Shown in pieces: positions 51,975-60,117 of a stretch of 64,000 nucleotides of DNA (within the stretch, counting starts at the first letter, position 1; every line of letters begins with the position of its first letter). This DNA comes from Chelatococcus sp. HY11. Its GTDB lineage: Bacteria; Pseudomonadota; Alphaproteobacteria; Rhizobiales; Beijerinckiaceae. Below the pieces are notes generated by a model. It was not told where the DNA came from, did no database searches, and saw only the letters and a list, made by a program, of their open reading frames with translations. The stretch lies in assembly GCF_018398335.1 (NCBI RefSeq), contig NZ_JAHBRX010000002.1, forward strand, positions 62,001 through 126,000, written 5' to 3'. Position numbers and translations under genes: made by a program.

Positions 51975-52984
51975 CGTGTGGCCCCCTTGTCGAAGTCGAG
52001 CCGTCCTAGCGCGATGACCGAGATCGTGATCATGGCGATGATCAGGAAGAGCAGCGTCGAGGCTGCCGAGCCATAGCCGACGTCCTGGAAATCGACGAGC
52101 TGCTGGCGCGCGTAGATCGACATCGACATGGTGCTGCGGGCGTTCGAGGTGAGCACATAGATCAGGTCGAAGATGCGCAGCGCATCGAGCGCGCGGAAGA
52201 TGACAGCGGTGATGATCGCGGGACGCAACAGTGGCAGGGTGATGTGGATGAGCGCGCGGACCGGCCCCACGCCATCGACCTTGGCCGCCTCATAGCAATC
52301 CTGCGGCAACATCTGCAGCGCGGCGAGAAAGAGCAGGGCCATGAAGGGCGTGGATTTCCACACATCCACGATGAGTACGGCCCATAGCGCCGTGTCGGCG
52401 CTCGCCGTCCAGGCGACGGGCGTGGTGATGACGCCAAAGCCCATGAGCACGTAGTTGATCACCCCGAACTGGTCGTTCAGCATCCAGGCCCACATCTTGG
52501 CGGAAACGACGGTCGGGATGGCCCAGGGCACGAGGATGGCGGCGCGGACCACACCACGCAGGGGAAAGCGCACGTTCAAGGCAAGGGCGACGGCGAGCCC
52601 GAACACCACCTCGAGGCTCACGGAGACGACCGTGAACCAGAGTGTGACCGAGACGGCGTTCCACCAGTCCGGCTCGGCGAGCACGCCGAACCATTCACCG
52701 TCGTCGAAGGCCAGATAGTTGTCGAGCCCAACGAAGCCATAGCGGGTGAGGTCGTCGAGCCGGGCGTCCGTGAAGCTGAACCAGATGGTGCGCGCCAGCG
52801 GCCAGCCCGCCACGACGGCGAGCGCGATCAGCGTCGGCGCCAGGAACATCCACGCGGTTCGGACGCGCGCTCGCCCGGGATCCGCCGATGCCGAGGCCAT
52901 CGATGTCAGCCCCATCCTGGCCGCCGGGGCACGCGGATCGCTGATCCCCCTTGGCCAGGCGGGGCTTGCCTGCTGATCGGCCAT
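51971..52984 (-). CDS. CUT1-type sugar ABC transporter permease (MalF family)
   Basis: This 337-residue permease has a long hydrophilic N-terminal tail (about 40 residues) before TAWMFLAPTLIALAVVAGWP, and the EAA loop CYEAAKVDGVGPVRALIHIT near residues 228-247. Internal methionines at residues 24 and 29 offer shorter starts; the first ATG lies 5 bp after the binding-protein stop and was kept. It pairs with the downstream MalG-type subunit. The family resembles the trehalose/glucosylglycerol-type ThuF and GgtC permeases. Confidence 0.88.
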   Translation of the reverse strand: MADQQASPAWPRGISDPRAPAARMGLTSMASASADPGRARVRTAWMFLAPTLIALAVVAGWPLARTIWFSFTDARLDDLTRYGFVGLDNYLAFDDGEWFGVLAEPDWWNAVSVTLWFTVVSVSLEVVFGLAVALALNVRFPLRGVVRAAILVPWAIPTVVSAKMWAWMLNDQFGVINYVLMGFGVITTPVAWTASADTALWAVLIVDVWKSTPFMALLFLAALQMLPQDCYEAAKVDGVGPVRALIHITLPLLRPAIITAVIFRALDALRIFDLIYVLTSNARSTMSMSIYARQQLVDFQDVGYGSAASTLLFLIIAMITISVIALGRLDFDKGATR

Positions 52985-52989
52985 CCCCG

Positions 52990-54264
52990 CTACCAGCCGC
53001 GCCGGCTCATGCGCTTCAGCTCGCTCTCAAGGCGCGCCAAGGCGGGGCTCGCTTCGGATTGGCCGGACAGCACCTCATGCACGGCACCCCAGAATGCGTA
53101 GGAGACCCGATTGTAGTTCTGTCCCGTCACGCGTGATGGACGCGCCACCGCGTTCGTGAACGTGGAATACAAGGTCTTGAAGAATGGGTTGGCCTTGAGA
53201 ACCTCCGCATCCTCATAGAGCGTGGGCATCGTTGGATTGTAGGAGGCAATGACCGCCCGTCGCTTCTGCTCCTCCCGGCCGGTCAGGAACATGGCGAGGT
53301 CGGCGGCTTCCTTCTGGTGCTTGGAATAGCGGGAGACAGCCAGGTTCCAGCCGCCAAGCACGCCCGAGTGCTTGCCGCCATCACCCCCACGGGGCAGGGC
53401 CGTCACGCCGACCTTGCCGCGCACCGGGCTGTCCTGGCCATTGGCGAGCGCCCAGGCGTAGGGCCAGTTACGCATGAAGACGGCGTTGCCGGACTGGAAG
53501 ACTCCGCGTGCTTCCTCTTCTGCATAATTGAGCACGCCCTCGGGCGCGATCCTCTTGACCCATTGCTGGGTCAGCGCCAGGGCTGCCTGGGCCTTGGGAT
53601 TGTTGACCGTGATGGCGCCCTCGGCATCGACGATCGTGCCGCCGCCGAAACTGTCGATCCATTCGAGGGCGTTGACGGTGAGGCCCTCATAGGCGCGCCC
53701 CTGAAACACGAAGCCCCAGAGCGAGCTGTTGCCCGCATCACGCTCCGCCTTCTGGACCGTCTCGGCGGCCTTTGTCATGTCCTCCCATGTCTCGGGCACC
53801 TTGATGCCGTGCTTGTCGAGAAGATCCTTGCGGTAGTAGAGTACGCCGGCATCAGTGAAGAGCGGCATTGCGATCAGCTTGCCGTCGACGGTGTTGTTGT
53901 CGATGATCGACTTGAAATGTTCGGCCTCCTGGCCCTTGCTGTAGGGCTTGAGGTCGATGAAATGGCTCGCGAGAATGCCCGGCCAGACGACATCGAGCTG
54001 GAACACGTCGATATCGGAGGCGCCACCGGCGAGAAGCTGCTGGTAAAGCGCCAGCCGCTCGGTCGCGGAATTGGGTGAGGAGACCACCTTCACCGTATTG
54101 CCGGTTGTCTTTGCCCAGGCCTCGGCTCCCGTGCGGCAGAGTTCGAGCTCCTGGCCGACCGCGCCGCAGGAAATGGCGATATCGGTGGCCTCACCATGCG
54201 TGGTCGTCCCGAAGGCGAGACCTGCAAACAGGGCGAAGCACAATGGAAGTCGCTTCCACTCCAT
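52990..54264 (-). CDS. CUT1-type sugar ABC transporter substrate-binding protein (ThuE/GgtB-like)
   Basis: This 424-residue secreted protein has a signal peptide (LPLCFALFAGLAFGTTTHG) and family-1 solute-binding motifs: DIDVFQLDVVWPGILASHFI near residues 83-102, LIAMPLFTDAGVLYYRKDLL near 130-149 and SGVLGGWNLAVSRYSKHQKE near 290-309. This set is typical of trehalose/maltose receptors such as ThuE and of the glucosylglycerol receptor GgtB. It starts after AAGGAGGATAAGCC. A 198-bp gap divides it from the GgpS gene upstream on the same strand. Confidence 0.88.
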   Translation of the reverse strand: MEWKRLPLCFALFAGLAFGTTTHGEATDIAISCGAVGQELELCRTGAEAWAKTTGNTVKVVSSPNSATERLALYQQLLAGGASDIDVFQLDVVWPGILASHFIDLKPYSKGQEAEHFKSIIDNNTVDGKLIAMPLFTDAGVLYYRKDLLDKHGIKVPETWEDMTKAAETVQKAERDAGNSSLWGFVFQGRAYEGLTVNALEWIDSFGGGTIVDAEGAITVNNPKAQAALALTQQWVKRIAPEGVLNYAEEEARGVFQSGNAVFMRNWPYAWALANGQDSPVRGKVGVTALPRGGDGGKHSGVLGGWNLAVSRYSKHQKEAADLAMFLTGREEQKRRAVIASYNPTMPTLYEDAEVLKANPFFKTLYSTFTNAVARPSRVTGQNYNRVSYAFWGAVHEVLSGQSEASPALARLESELKRMSRRGW

Positions 54265-54462
54265 GGCTTATCCTCCTTTATCTTATCCCGTCAGCTCGGG
54301 TTGAAGCATCGTGTCGAAGCCTGGCCGCGCAAAGGCCCGGCCATTGAACCTGACTTCGCCGCTGCAACGTAAATGCTTGATCGGCGAAACGGTTTCCCGC
54401 CGGCTGTCCGCGAGGCTGCCGGACGCCGACGCAGATGCAAGCGACGAGGGGCGTCGTGTCGT

Positions 54463-55974
54463 CTATTCCGCGGCCACGGCGTGAGCGTCGTTGGCGTGAC
54501 GGGGCAATTCGAAACGGCTCACGATATGTCTTGCCCAATTGGTCGAGTCATATTTCTCGACGCTCTTCCACATGGCATCCATCCGCCGTCTCTGCTCGTC
54601 CTCGGACATGTCGAGCGCGGAATCGATGGCCGCATCCATGGCGCGGGTCGAATAGGGATTGGTGAGAACCGCGCTGGAGAGCTCCACCGCCGCGCCGGTG
54701 AACTCGGACAGGACGAGGGCGCCCCCCATCCCTCGTCTCGCCGCGACATATTCCTTGGCCACGAGATTGAGACCGTCGCGTAGCGGCGTAATCCAGCACA
54801 CATCAGCGCAACGGTAATACGCGACGAGCTCCTCGAAGGGCAGGGCGCGCGTGGACAGCAGGAGCGGCTGCCAGGAGAGCGTCGCGAAACGGCCGTTGAT
54901 GCGACCCGCGATCTGCTCGATCTCGCGCTGCACGTTGCGATAGACACCCATGCCGGGGTTGGACGAGACGGAGGTGACAAGGAGCTGGAGAGTACCCAGA
55001 AGCTCCGGCCGCCGTTCCAGCAGTCGCTCGAAAGCGAGCAGCATATCCCGCGTGCCCTTCGTGTAGTCGGTGCGACCCACGGATATGATGAAACGCTTGC
55101 CGTCGAGGTCCTTCCGAATGGCCTCCTCGCGCTGTCGCGTGACCTCCCGTTGGCAGAGCTCGCGAATATACGAGGCGTTGGCACCCACGGGAAAGGCATC
55201 GATCCGGATCTCACGGCCGCCGTGCCGCAGGCGTGTCGGCATCACCGGCTCGGACAAGGCCGCGCCGCACGGTGTCAGGCTCTCCTCGACCGGCGTCTCC
55301 TCCAGGATCTCGACATCCTTGAGGCTGCGTGTCGTGGAAACAAAGCTCGCCGCATAGCGGGGAATGTGAAAGCCGATGAGATCGCAGGCGAGCAGGCTAT
55401 CGATGATCTCCTCACGCCACGGCAGGATGTTGAACATGCTGGGTGCCGGGAAAGGCGTGTGGTGAAAGAAGGCGAGGCGCAGGTCCGGCCGCATCTGCCG
55501 GACATAGAGCGGCACGAGCCACAGATTGTAGTCATGCACCCATACCGTCGCACCTTCGGCCGCTTCCTCGACCGCGGCCTCCGCGAATAGTCGGTTCACT
55601 TCACGAAAGGTCGCCCAGTCCACCGGGTCGTAGTTATATTTCTCGGGGAACGAGTGAAGAATGGGCCAGAGCGCTTCCTTCGACGTGACGTGATAGAAGC
55701 TCTTGACCTGCTGCGCCGTCAAGGGCAGGCGCGAGACGGTATAGGTCCCATAGGAATCGGATATATCGACAACACGGTCGAATTTTTTCCTCCGCGATGG
55801 ATCGATCTGCTTCCAGGCGACCCAGGAAGCATGGTCGACCGTGCTGAAAAAACTTTTCAAGGTCGGCACGATACCGTTCGGGCTGGCATGCTCACGGTAG
55901 ATCGTCTTGCCGTTCTCCACCATCTCCTCGTAGGGCTGGCGATGATAGACGATGACGAGATTGGATTGGCTCAT
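54463..55974 (-). CDS. ggpS: Glucosylglycerol-phosphate synthase-like glycosyltransferase (GT20)
   Basis: This 503-residue GT20 enzyme reads like GgpS rather than trehalose-phosphate synthase OtsA. VIVYHRQPYEEMVENGKTIY near residues 7-26, ASPNGIVPTLKSFF, WVAWKQIDPSRRKKF and FYHVTSKEALWPILHSFP are typical of GgpS; OtsA has shorter and different segments there. Shared GT20 motifs are WVHDYNLWLVP, GFHIPRY, VGRTDYTKG and PLRDGLNLVAKEYVA near residue 400. GgpS joins ADP-glucose and glycerol 3-phosphate to make glucosylglycerol phosphate, an osmolyte precursor. A GpsA-type G3P dehydrogenase gene lies two genes upstream and a phosphatase between, which fits the role. Start overlaps the phosphatase stop by ATGA. 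Confidence 0.85.
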   Translation of the reverse strand: MSQSNLVIVYHRQPYEEMVENGKTIYREHASPNGIVPTLKSFFSTVDHASWVAWKQIDPSRRKKFDRVVDISDSYGTYTVSRLPLTAQQVKSFYHVTSKEALWPILHSFPEKYNYDPVDWATFREVNRLFAEAAVEEAAEGATVWVHDYNLWLVPLYVRQMRPDLRLAFFHHTPFPAPSMFNILPWREEIIDSLLACDLIGFHIPRYAASFVSTTRSLKDVEILEETPVEESLTPCGAALSEPVMPTRLRHGGREIRIDAFPVGANASYIRELCQREVTRQREEAIRKDLDGKRFIISVGRTDYTKGTRDMLLAFERLLERRPELLGTLQLLVTSVSSNPGMGVYRNVQREIEQIAGRINGRFATLSWQPLLLSTRALPFEELVAYYRCADVCWITPLRDGLNLVAKEYVAARRGMGGALVLSEFTGAAVELSSAVLTNPYSTRAMDAAIDSALDMSEDEQRRRMDAMWKSVEKYDSTNWARHIVSRFELPRHANDAHAVAAE

Positions 55975-56723
55975 GGTGCGGTCCCCCCGCTACGCGTCCG
56001 GCGCGCGATCGCATCGAGAATGCCGCCGGCGCCGGCCTCCTTGCTGAAATGGACGGTGGCGAGATCGGCGATGCCGGCGCGCAGGGCCGGCTCGGAATTG
56101 CCGACAGCTACTCCGGCGTAGCCAGTCTCGAACAGCGACAGGTCATTCAGCGTGTCACCGGCGACGAGGACATCACCTGGATCAAGCCGCAGATGCTCGA
56201 TGAGACGAACGAGCGTCGGCCCCTTGGAGACACCGGGCGGCAGCACATCGAAGAAAGTATCGGCGGACAGGAGGCAATCGAGGCCCGCCGCGCGCACCTT
56301 CTCGGCGGCATCCGGTGAAAGGGTCTGCGGATCGTAGAAGTAGCTGAGCCTGTAACGGAAGGCAGTGTCCTGAAGCTGCAGGCCCGGCTCCTCCGCGAGG
56401 AGTGCCATGACGCGCGCGCCGCTGTTGCCCCAGAGGCTGGCGATCGGCCGTTCCAATTCCTCGATCGGCTTGATAGTCGGGCCGCCCGCGATTGTCGTGC
56501 CGACATCGCCGATGACGAAATCCGGTTGGGGAACGGATGTGTCACGCACAAGTGCACGCACGAAAGGCAAATCCCGACCGGTCACGAAGATGAGTGTGAT
56601 GTCCGATCTGTTGCTCTTGATCCAACTATAGAGCAGTTCCCGAATTTCCACTGATCCGCCAAGAAACGTGCCGTCAAGGTCCGTTGCCAGAACCAGGCGG
56701 CGTCTTTCCAGATTGTCCTGCAT
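55971..56723 (-). CDS. HAD-IIB family phosphatase, likely glucosylglycerol-phosphate phosphatase
   Basis: This 250-residue protein has a HAD core: nucleophile D15 and D17 in LATDLDGTFLGG, Thr in IFVTGRDLPF, Lys in VSKGPTLVRLIEH and acid pair in LVAGDTLNDLSLFE, plus a type IIB cap. It resembles sucrose-phosphate phosphatase-like proteins and the HAD half of fused GgpPS proteins described from some proteobacteria. Lying between gpsA and ggpS with a 4-bp overlap to the latter, it most likely dephosphorylates glucosylglycerol phosphate. Cyanobacterial GgpP belongs to a different family. Confidence 0.8.
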   Translation of the reverse strand: MQDNLERRRLVLATDLDGTFLGGSVEIRELLYSWIKSNRSDITLIFVTGRDLPFVRALVRDTSVPQPDFVIGDVGTTIAGGPTIKPIEELERPIASLWGNSGARVMALLAEEPGLQLQDTAFRYRLSYFYDPQTLSPDAAEKVRAAGLDCLLSADTFFDVLPPGVSKGPTLVRLIEHLRLDPGDVLVAGDTLNDLSLFETGYAGVAVGNSEPALRAGIADLATVHFSKEAGAGGILDAIARRTRSGGTAP

Positions 56724-56726
56724 GCA

Positions 56727-57851
56727 TCAGGCTCCGGCGATGTGCTTGACTATGATGCCGCTCACATCATGGGGAATGGATAGGCCGAGATCCGTCGGCT
56801 CGCCCTTGAAGGGCCGCCGCAGCAATGCGTCCATCATGTCCGGGATCGGACGGCCATCAACGACGACGGCGCGAACGGCCTCGCAGATCGGCATATCGAC
56901 GCCGAGCCCGCGCGCCAGATCGGTGACGGACACGGCATTGTCCACGCCCTCGACGACCACGGGACGGCCTTCGAAGACATCGGCCGGAGAGCGACCGGCC
57001 GCCAGTGCCATGCCGAAACGCATATTGCGGGACTGCTCGCTTGAGCAGGTCAGCGTGAGGTCGCCCACGCCCGACAGGCCGGTGACGGTATCCCGGCGGC
57101 CACCGAGCGCAGCGCCAAGTTTCTGGATTTCATTGAGGCCACGGCTGATCAGGGCCGCTCGCGTATTGGCTCCGAACCCCAATCCGGTCGCCATGCCGCT
57201 GGCGAGGGCGATGACATTTTTGACCGCGCCGCTGACCTCGACCCCGATGACATCATCGGACACATAGGGCCGGAACGTGCGTGTGCCAAGCGCGCGCGCC
57301 ACCCGGGCAGCCTGGGAACGCGACGGGTTCAAGGCCGCATCAGCTGATGCGATCGTCACTGCCGTCGGCATGCCCGCGGCGACCTCAGCGGCGAATGTGG
57401 GACCCGAGAGCACGGCGAGGGGATGATCTGGAAGCTCCTCCGCGACCACTGTCGACAACAACGCGCCGGTCCTTTGCTCGACGCCCTTGGAGCAGATGAC
57501 GACTGTGGCCTGGTCGGGCAATACGCCGCGCAGACGCGCGGCAACAGCACGAATATGCTGCGATGGAACGACGAGGAGCGCGATACTGACGTCCCGCGCG
57601 GCAGTGGCTAGGTCGGCCGTCACGCTGATCGAAGCGGGCAGGGAACAGCCTGGCAGAAAGACCGCGTTCTCACGCGTTTCGGCGGTCACGGCGGCAACTT
57701 CAGCCTCGCGTATCCAGAGTGAAACCGACCGCCCCGCGCGTTCTGATGTCATGGCGAGCGCCGTTCCCCAGGCGCCTCCACCAATAACCGCAACATGAGT
57801 GCGAGAAAAATTTGCAAAATCTACAATATTAATCTTGCTATCCCGAGTCAT
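56727..57851 (-). CDS. gpsA: NAD(P)-dependent glycerol-3-phosphate dehydrogenase
   Basis: This 374-residue protein has the GpsA motifs: VAVIGGGAWGTALA (about residues 20-33), SGPTFAAEVAAGMPTAV near 148, and GVEVSGAVKNVIALASGMAT with the catalytic Lys, then NTRAALISRGLNEIQKLG. It is about 40 residues longer than usual, owing partly to an N-terminal lead of 18 residues, so the true start may lie later. It supplies glycerol 3-phosphate from dihydroxyacetone phosphate. As first gene before the phosphatase and GgpS it probably feeds glucosylglycerol synthesis; it may be a second copy besides a housekeeping gpsA. Confidence 0.9.
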   Translation of the reverse strand: MTRDSKINIVDFANFSRTHVAVIGGGAWGTALAMTSERAGRSVSLWIREAEVAAVTAETRENAVFLPGCSLPASISVTADLATAARDVSIALLVVPSQHIRAVAARLRGVLPDQATVVICSKGVEQRTGALLSTVVAEELPDHPLAVLSGPTFAAEVAAGMPTAVTIASADAALNPSRSQAARVARALGTRTFRPYVSDDVIGVEVSGAVKNVIALASGMATGLGFGANTRAALISRGLNEIQKLGAALGGRRDTVTGLSGVGDLTLTCSSEQSRNMRFGMALAAGRSPADVFEGRPVVVEGVDNAVSVTDLARGLGVDMPICEAVRAVVVDGRPIPDMMDALLRRPFKGEPTDLGLSIPHDVSGIIVKHIAGA

Positions 57852-58397
57852 TGCTCTGGATCATCTCCTTTAATCATGTCATCGTGCTGCATATATCCAG
57901 TGCTGCCGCGCAACGATCATCGTTCGATATCGGATGGTCGAATCATCCATGTTCCCCTCCCAGAGAAAGGTCTTTTTATTTGCGAAAATCACTTGTCGTT
58001 ATTTCTTAATGTAATTTCCACGATATCTATTCAAATAGATCAGTAAAGTACGAATGCGATGATCCATCTTGTAAGTAATAATTGATCGCGATCGCCGCCC
58101 GGCGATTGCAACTTTTGTCGCTCATCCTTCCGATGTCGAAGCTATATAGCTCACATCGACGAAAATGTCTAATCCGTGGCAAAATGGTATCTATTTAGGG
58201 ATAAGCCGATTGCCGGCGCTTGGCGAGAAACGGTTATCTCATCTGTGTTTGACGAGCCCGCGCGTTGTCCACAGGCGCCCCTGGCCTTCAGGCGGCCGGC
58301 GCATGGCGGCGTGCGCTTCGGAGGCACGTCACGCAGCCCATGCTGGACAGCGCCGTTTAATGGACGGACGGCAACCGCAGCTTTCGCGGAATGACTC
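57852..58397. promoter_or_regulatory. 546-bp A+T-richer intergenic region upstream of gpsA
   Basis: No supported gene is present. The part 57950-58180 is clearly richer in A+T than the surrounding DNA and holds several symmetrical words: GATCGCGATC at 58084-58093, the inverted pair ATCGCCG/CGGCGAT at 58091-58106, and the perfect palindrome AGCTATATAGCT at 58140-58151. It should contain the promoter of the gpsA operon, perhaps osmotically controlled. A 72-codon frame at 58176-58394 has no good ribosome site and no known motif. Confidence 0.5.
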
Positions 58398-58904
58398 TTA
58401 TGAGACCTCAAGATGAAGATCGCGATAGGCACCGCGAAAGAAGATCAAGGGACGCTCCGCTTCATTCCAGGAGAATGACAGCACCCGCCCAACACAGATC
58501 ACATGATCTCCGCCATCGTAATGGGCGTAGTGAGCACATTCGAAATGCGCGAGTGTATCTGGCAACAGCGGCGCCCGCGCATGGCCGAGGGCGTGCTCGA
58601 CAGACGCCCATTTGTCCGCGCCATATTTGGCGAAGCGGTTCGACAGATGGTCCTGGTGTCGACATAGGATATTCACCGCATAGCCTTCCGCCGCCAAAAG
58701 CGATGGGAGGCTGCGCGCGGAGCGATCAATGCTGAAGAGGACGAGCGGCGGGTCGAGGGACACCGAATTGAAGGAGCTGACGGTCAGGCCAAAACGCTCA
58801 TCATTGTCACCGAGGCCCGTGACGACCGCGACCCCCGTTGCATATTGCCCGAGCGCGCGGCGGAAGCTGGCGCTGTCGACCGGGGGAAAAGAAACAGGGT
58901 CCAT
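58398..58904 (-). CDS. Flavin reductase of two-component monooxygenase type
   Basis: This 168-residue split-barrel protein begins FRRALGQYATGVAVVTGLGD, then FGLTVSSFNSVSLDPPLVLF near residues 38-57 and RSARSLPSLLAAEGYAVNIL, as in HpaC/HsaB-type FMN or FAD reductases. Such enzymes supply reduced flavin to a partner oxygenase. A suitable partner, an acyl-CoA-dehydrogenase-fold protein, begins at 63437 on the other strand. It is the last gene of the minus-strand M24 group, 61 bp after the previous stop. Confidence 0.9.
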   Translation of the reverse strand: MDPVSFPPVDSASFRRALGQYATGVAVVTGLGDNDERFGLTVSSFNSVSLDPPLVLFSIDRSARSLPSLLAAEGYAVNILCRHQDHLSNRFAKYGADKWASVEHALGHARAPLLPDTLAHFECAHYAHYDGGDHVICVGRVLSFSWNEAERPLIFFRGAYRDLHLEVS

Positions 58905-58965
58905 ACTGTCGCTCCACAGTTTCCTCGGCGCGGCGTGCCGGCCGTTGTCCCGGCTTGTTCAGCGT

Positions 58966-60099
58966 TTAGGAAACGAAAAGTTTCCTGTCCATCCGCGTCA
59001 ATCTTTCAGCGCCGTCGGTCGTCACCAGCATGGTTTCGCTGAAGGCCATTCCCTCCGCCCATGTATACATATGGAAGACCATGCCTTCTTCGAGAATCCA
59101 CCCGGAATTCGCCAGGAAGACGCGGGTGAAATCACTGGTGCGCGGGATCGTCACGAGACCGAGGGTGTAGCCCGTGATGTTGGTGTAGCTCTCGCGCAGG
59201 CCTGCCTTCAGAACGCCGTCGCGCAGGATGGCATCGACCTCGCCGGCATGGGCGCCCGGCCGCATGGCCTTGAACTGCGCATCCTGCAGACTGATGAGTG
59301 CCTGCGCGGCCTCCTGCTGGCGCGTGCTGGGCGCCCCGACCGAGACAGGGCGCATGGAGCGCGCGGTATAGCCGCGCAGATGCGGAACCATTTCAATATG
59401 CACGATATCGCCATTGGCCAGGATGCGATTGCCCAGTCCGCCGTGCAGGGTACTGGAACGCGGGCCCGATTGCATCAGGAGGAGCCGGGTATTGTCCGCT
59501 CCCGCCTTCAGAGCGGCGCCGGTGATGACGGCCGCGACTTCACGCTCGGGCACGCCGGCGCGCGAGGCCTCGGCGCCCGCGAGCGTCGCGACATCGCAAA
59601 TGCCGGCGCAACGTCTGAGATAGTCGATCTCGCGCGGCGATTTCCGCAGCCGCTGTTCCCACATGTAGCCGGCGAAATCGACAAAGGTCGCGTCGCCCAA
59701 GCCAGCCTTGAATGCCTCGAGGCGCTGGGGGAGGAGGATATGGGAGTCCGTCTCCACCGCGATCCGGCCCTTGCCATAACCGCGGCGCTTCAATTCGGCG
59801 ATGACGATCGCGATCGGATCTTCGCCGTCGTTGAACAACACGTGGTCGCTGGTCCAGCTCATCTCTTCGAGCATAGGCCCGTCGAGTGATCGCACGATCA
59901 TCACGGGCTCGCCAGCCCTTGGCATCAAGCAGCACTGATACATCGCCGCCGTTGGAATATGCCCGGTGAAGTAGGCGAGGTGCTCGAATTCATCGATGAT
60001 GAGAACGTCGGCGTCGAGATCTGCCATGCGCTTCCGCAACACGTCGACGCGCGCGGCATATTCCTCCAGGGGAAAGGCGAAGACTTTGGTCGTGGACAT
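58966..60099 (-). CDS. M24-fold (creatinase/aminopeptidase P-like) protein without standard metal ligands
   Basis: This 377-residue protein has an N-terminal creatinase domain (YAARVDVLRKRMADLDADVL) and a pita-bread C-terminal domain. At the two Asp ligand sites it has E236 and A246 (VHIEMVPHLRGYTARS); the His ligand site reads NITGYTLGL with Y311; the first Glu site reads VFHMYTWAEG. Only E355 (FSETMLV) remains. H219 in STLHGGLGNR resembles the catalytic His of creatinase, which is metal-free. I therefore expect a C-N hydrolase of creatinase or ectoine-hydrolase kind rather than a metallopeptidase. The gene is 18 bp downstream of a second M24 gene. Confidence 0.82.
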   Translation of the reverse strand: MSTTKVFAFPLEEYAARVDVLRKRMADLDADVLIIDEFEHLAYFTGHIPTAAMYQCCLMPRAGEPVMIVRSLDGPMLEEMSWTSDHVLFNDGEDPIAIVIAELKRRGYGKGRIAVETDSHILLPQRLEAFKAGLGDATFVDFAGYMWEQRLRKSPREIDYLRRCAGICDVATLAGAEASRAGVPEREVAAVITGAALKAGADNTRLLLMQSGPRSSTLHGGLGNRILANGDIVHIEMVPHLRGYTARSMRPVSVGAPSTRQQEAAQALISLQDAQFKAMRPGAHAGEVDAILRDGVLKAGLRESYTNITGYTLGLVTIPRTSDFTRVFLANSGWILEEGMVFHMYTWAEGMAFSETMLVTTDGAERLTRMDRKLFVS

Positions 60100-60117
60100 G
60101 GCGATACTTTCGGTGGC

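Noticed and set aside
54463-55974. Trehalose-6-phosphate synthase (OtsA) as the name for the GT20 gene
   Set aside because: The N-terminal third and the partner genes fit GgpS better. OtsA stays possible for anyone who cannot confirm by phylogeny.
58176-58394. Possible 72-codon gene before the flavin reductase
   Set aside because: Weak start context, and composition of the second half looks like a reverse-strand frame. Kept only as a remark in the intergenic entry.
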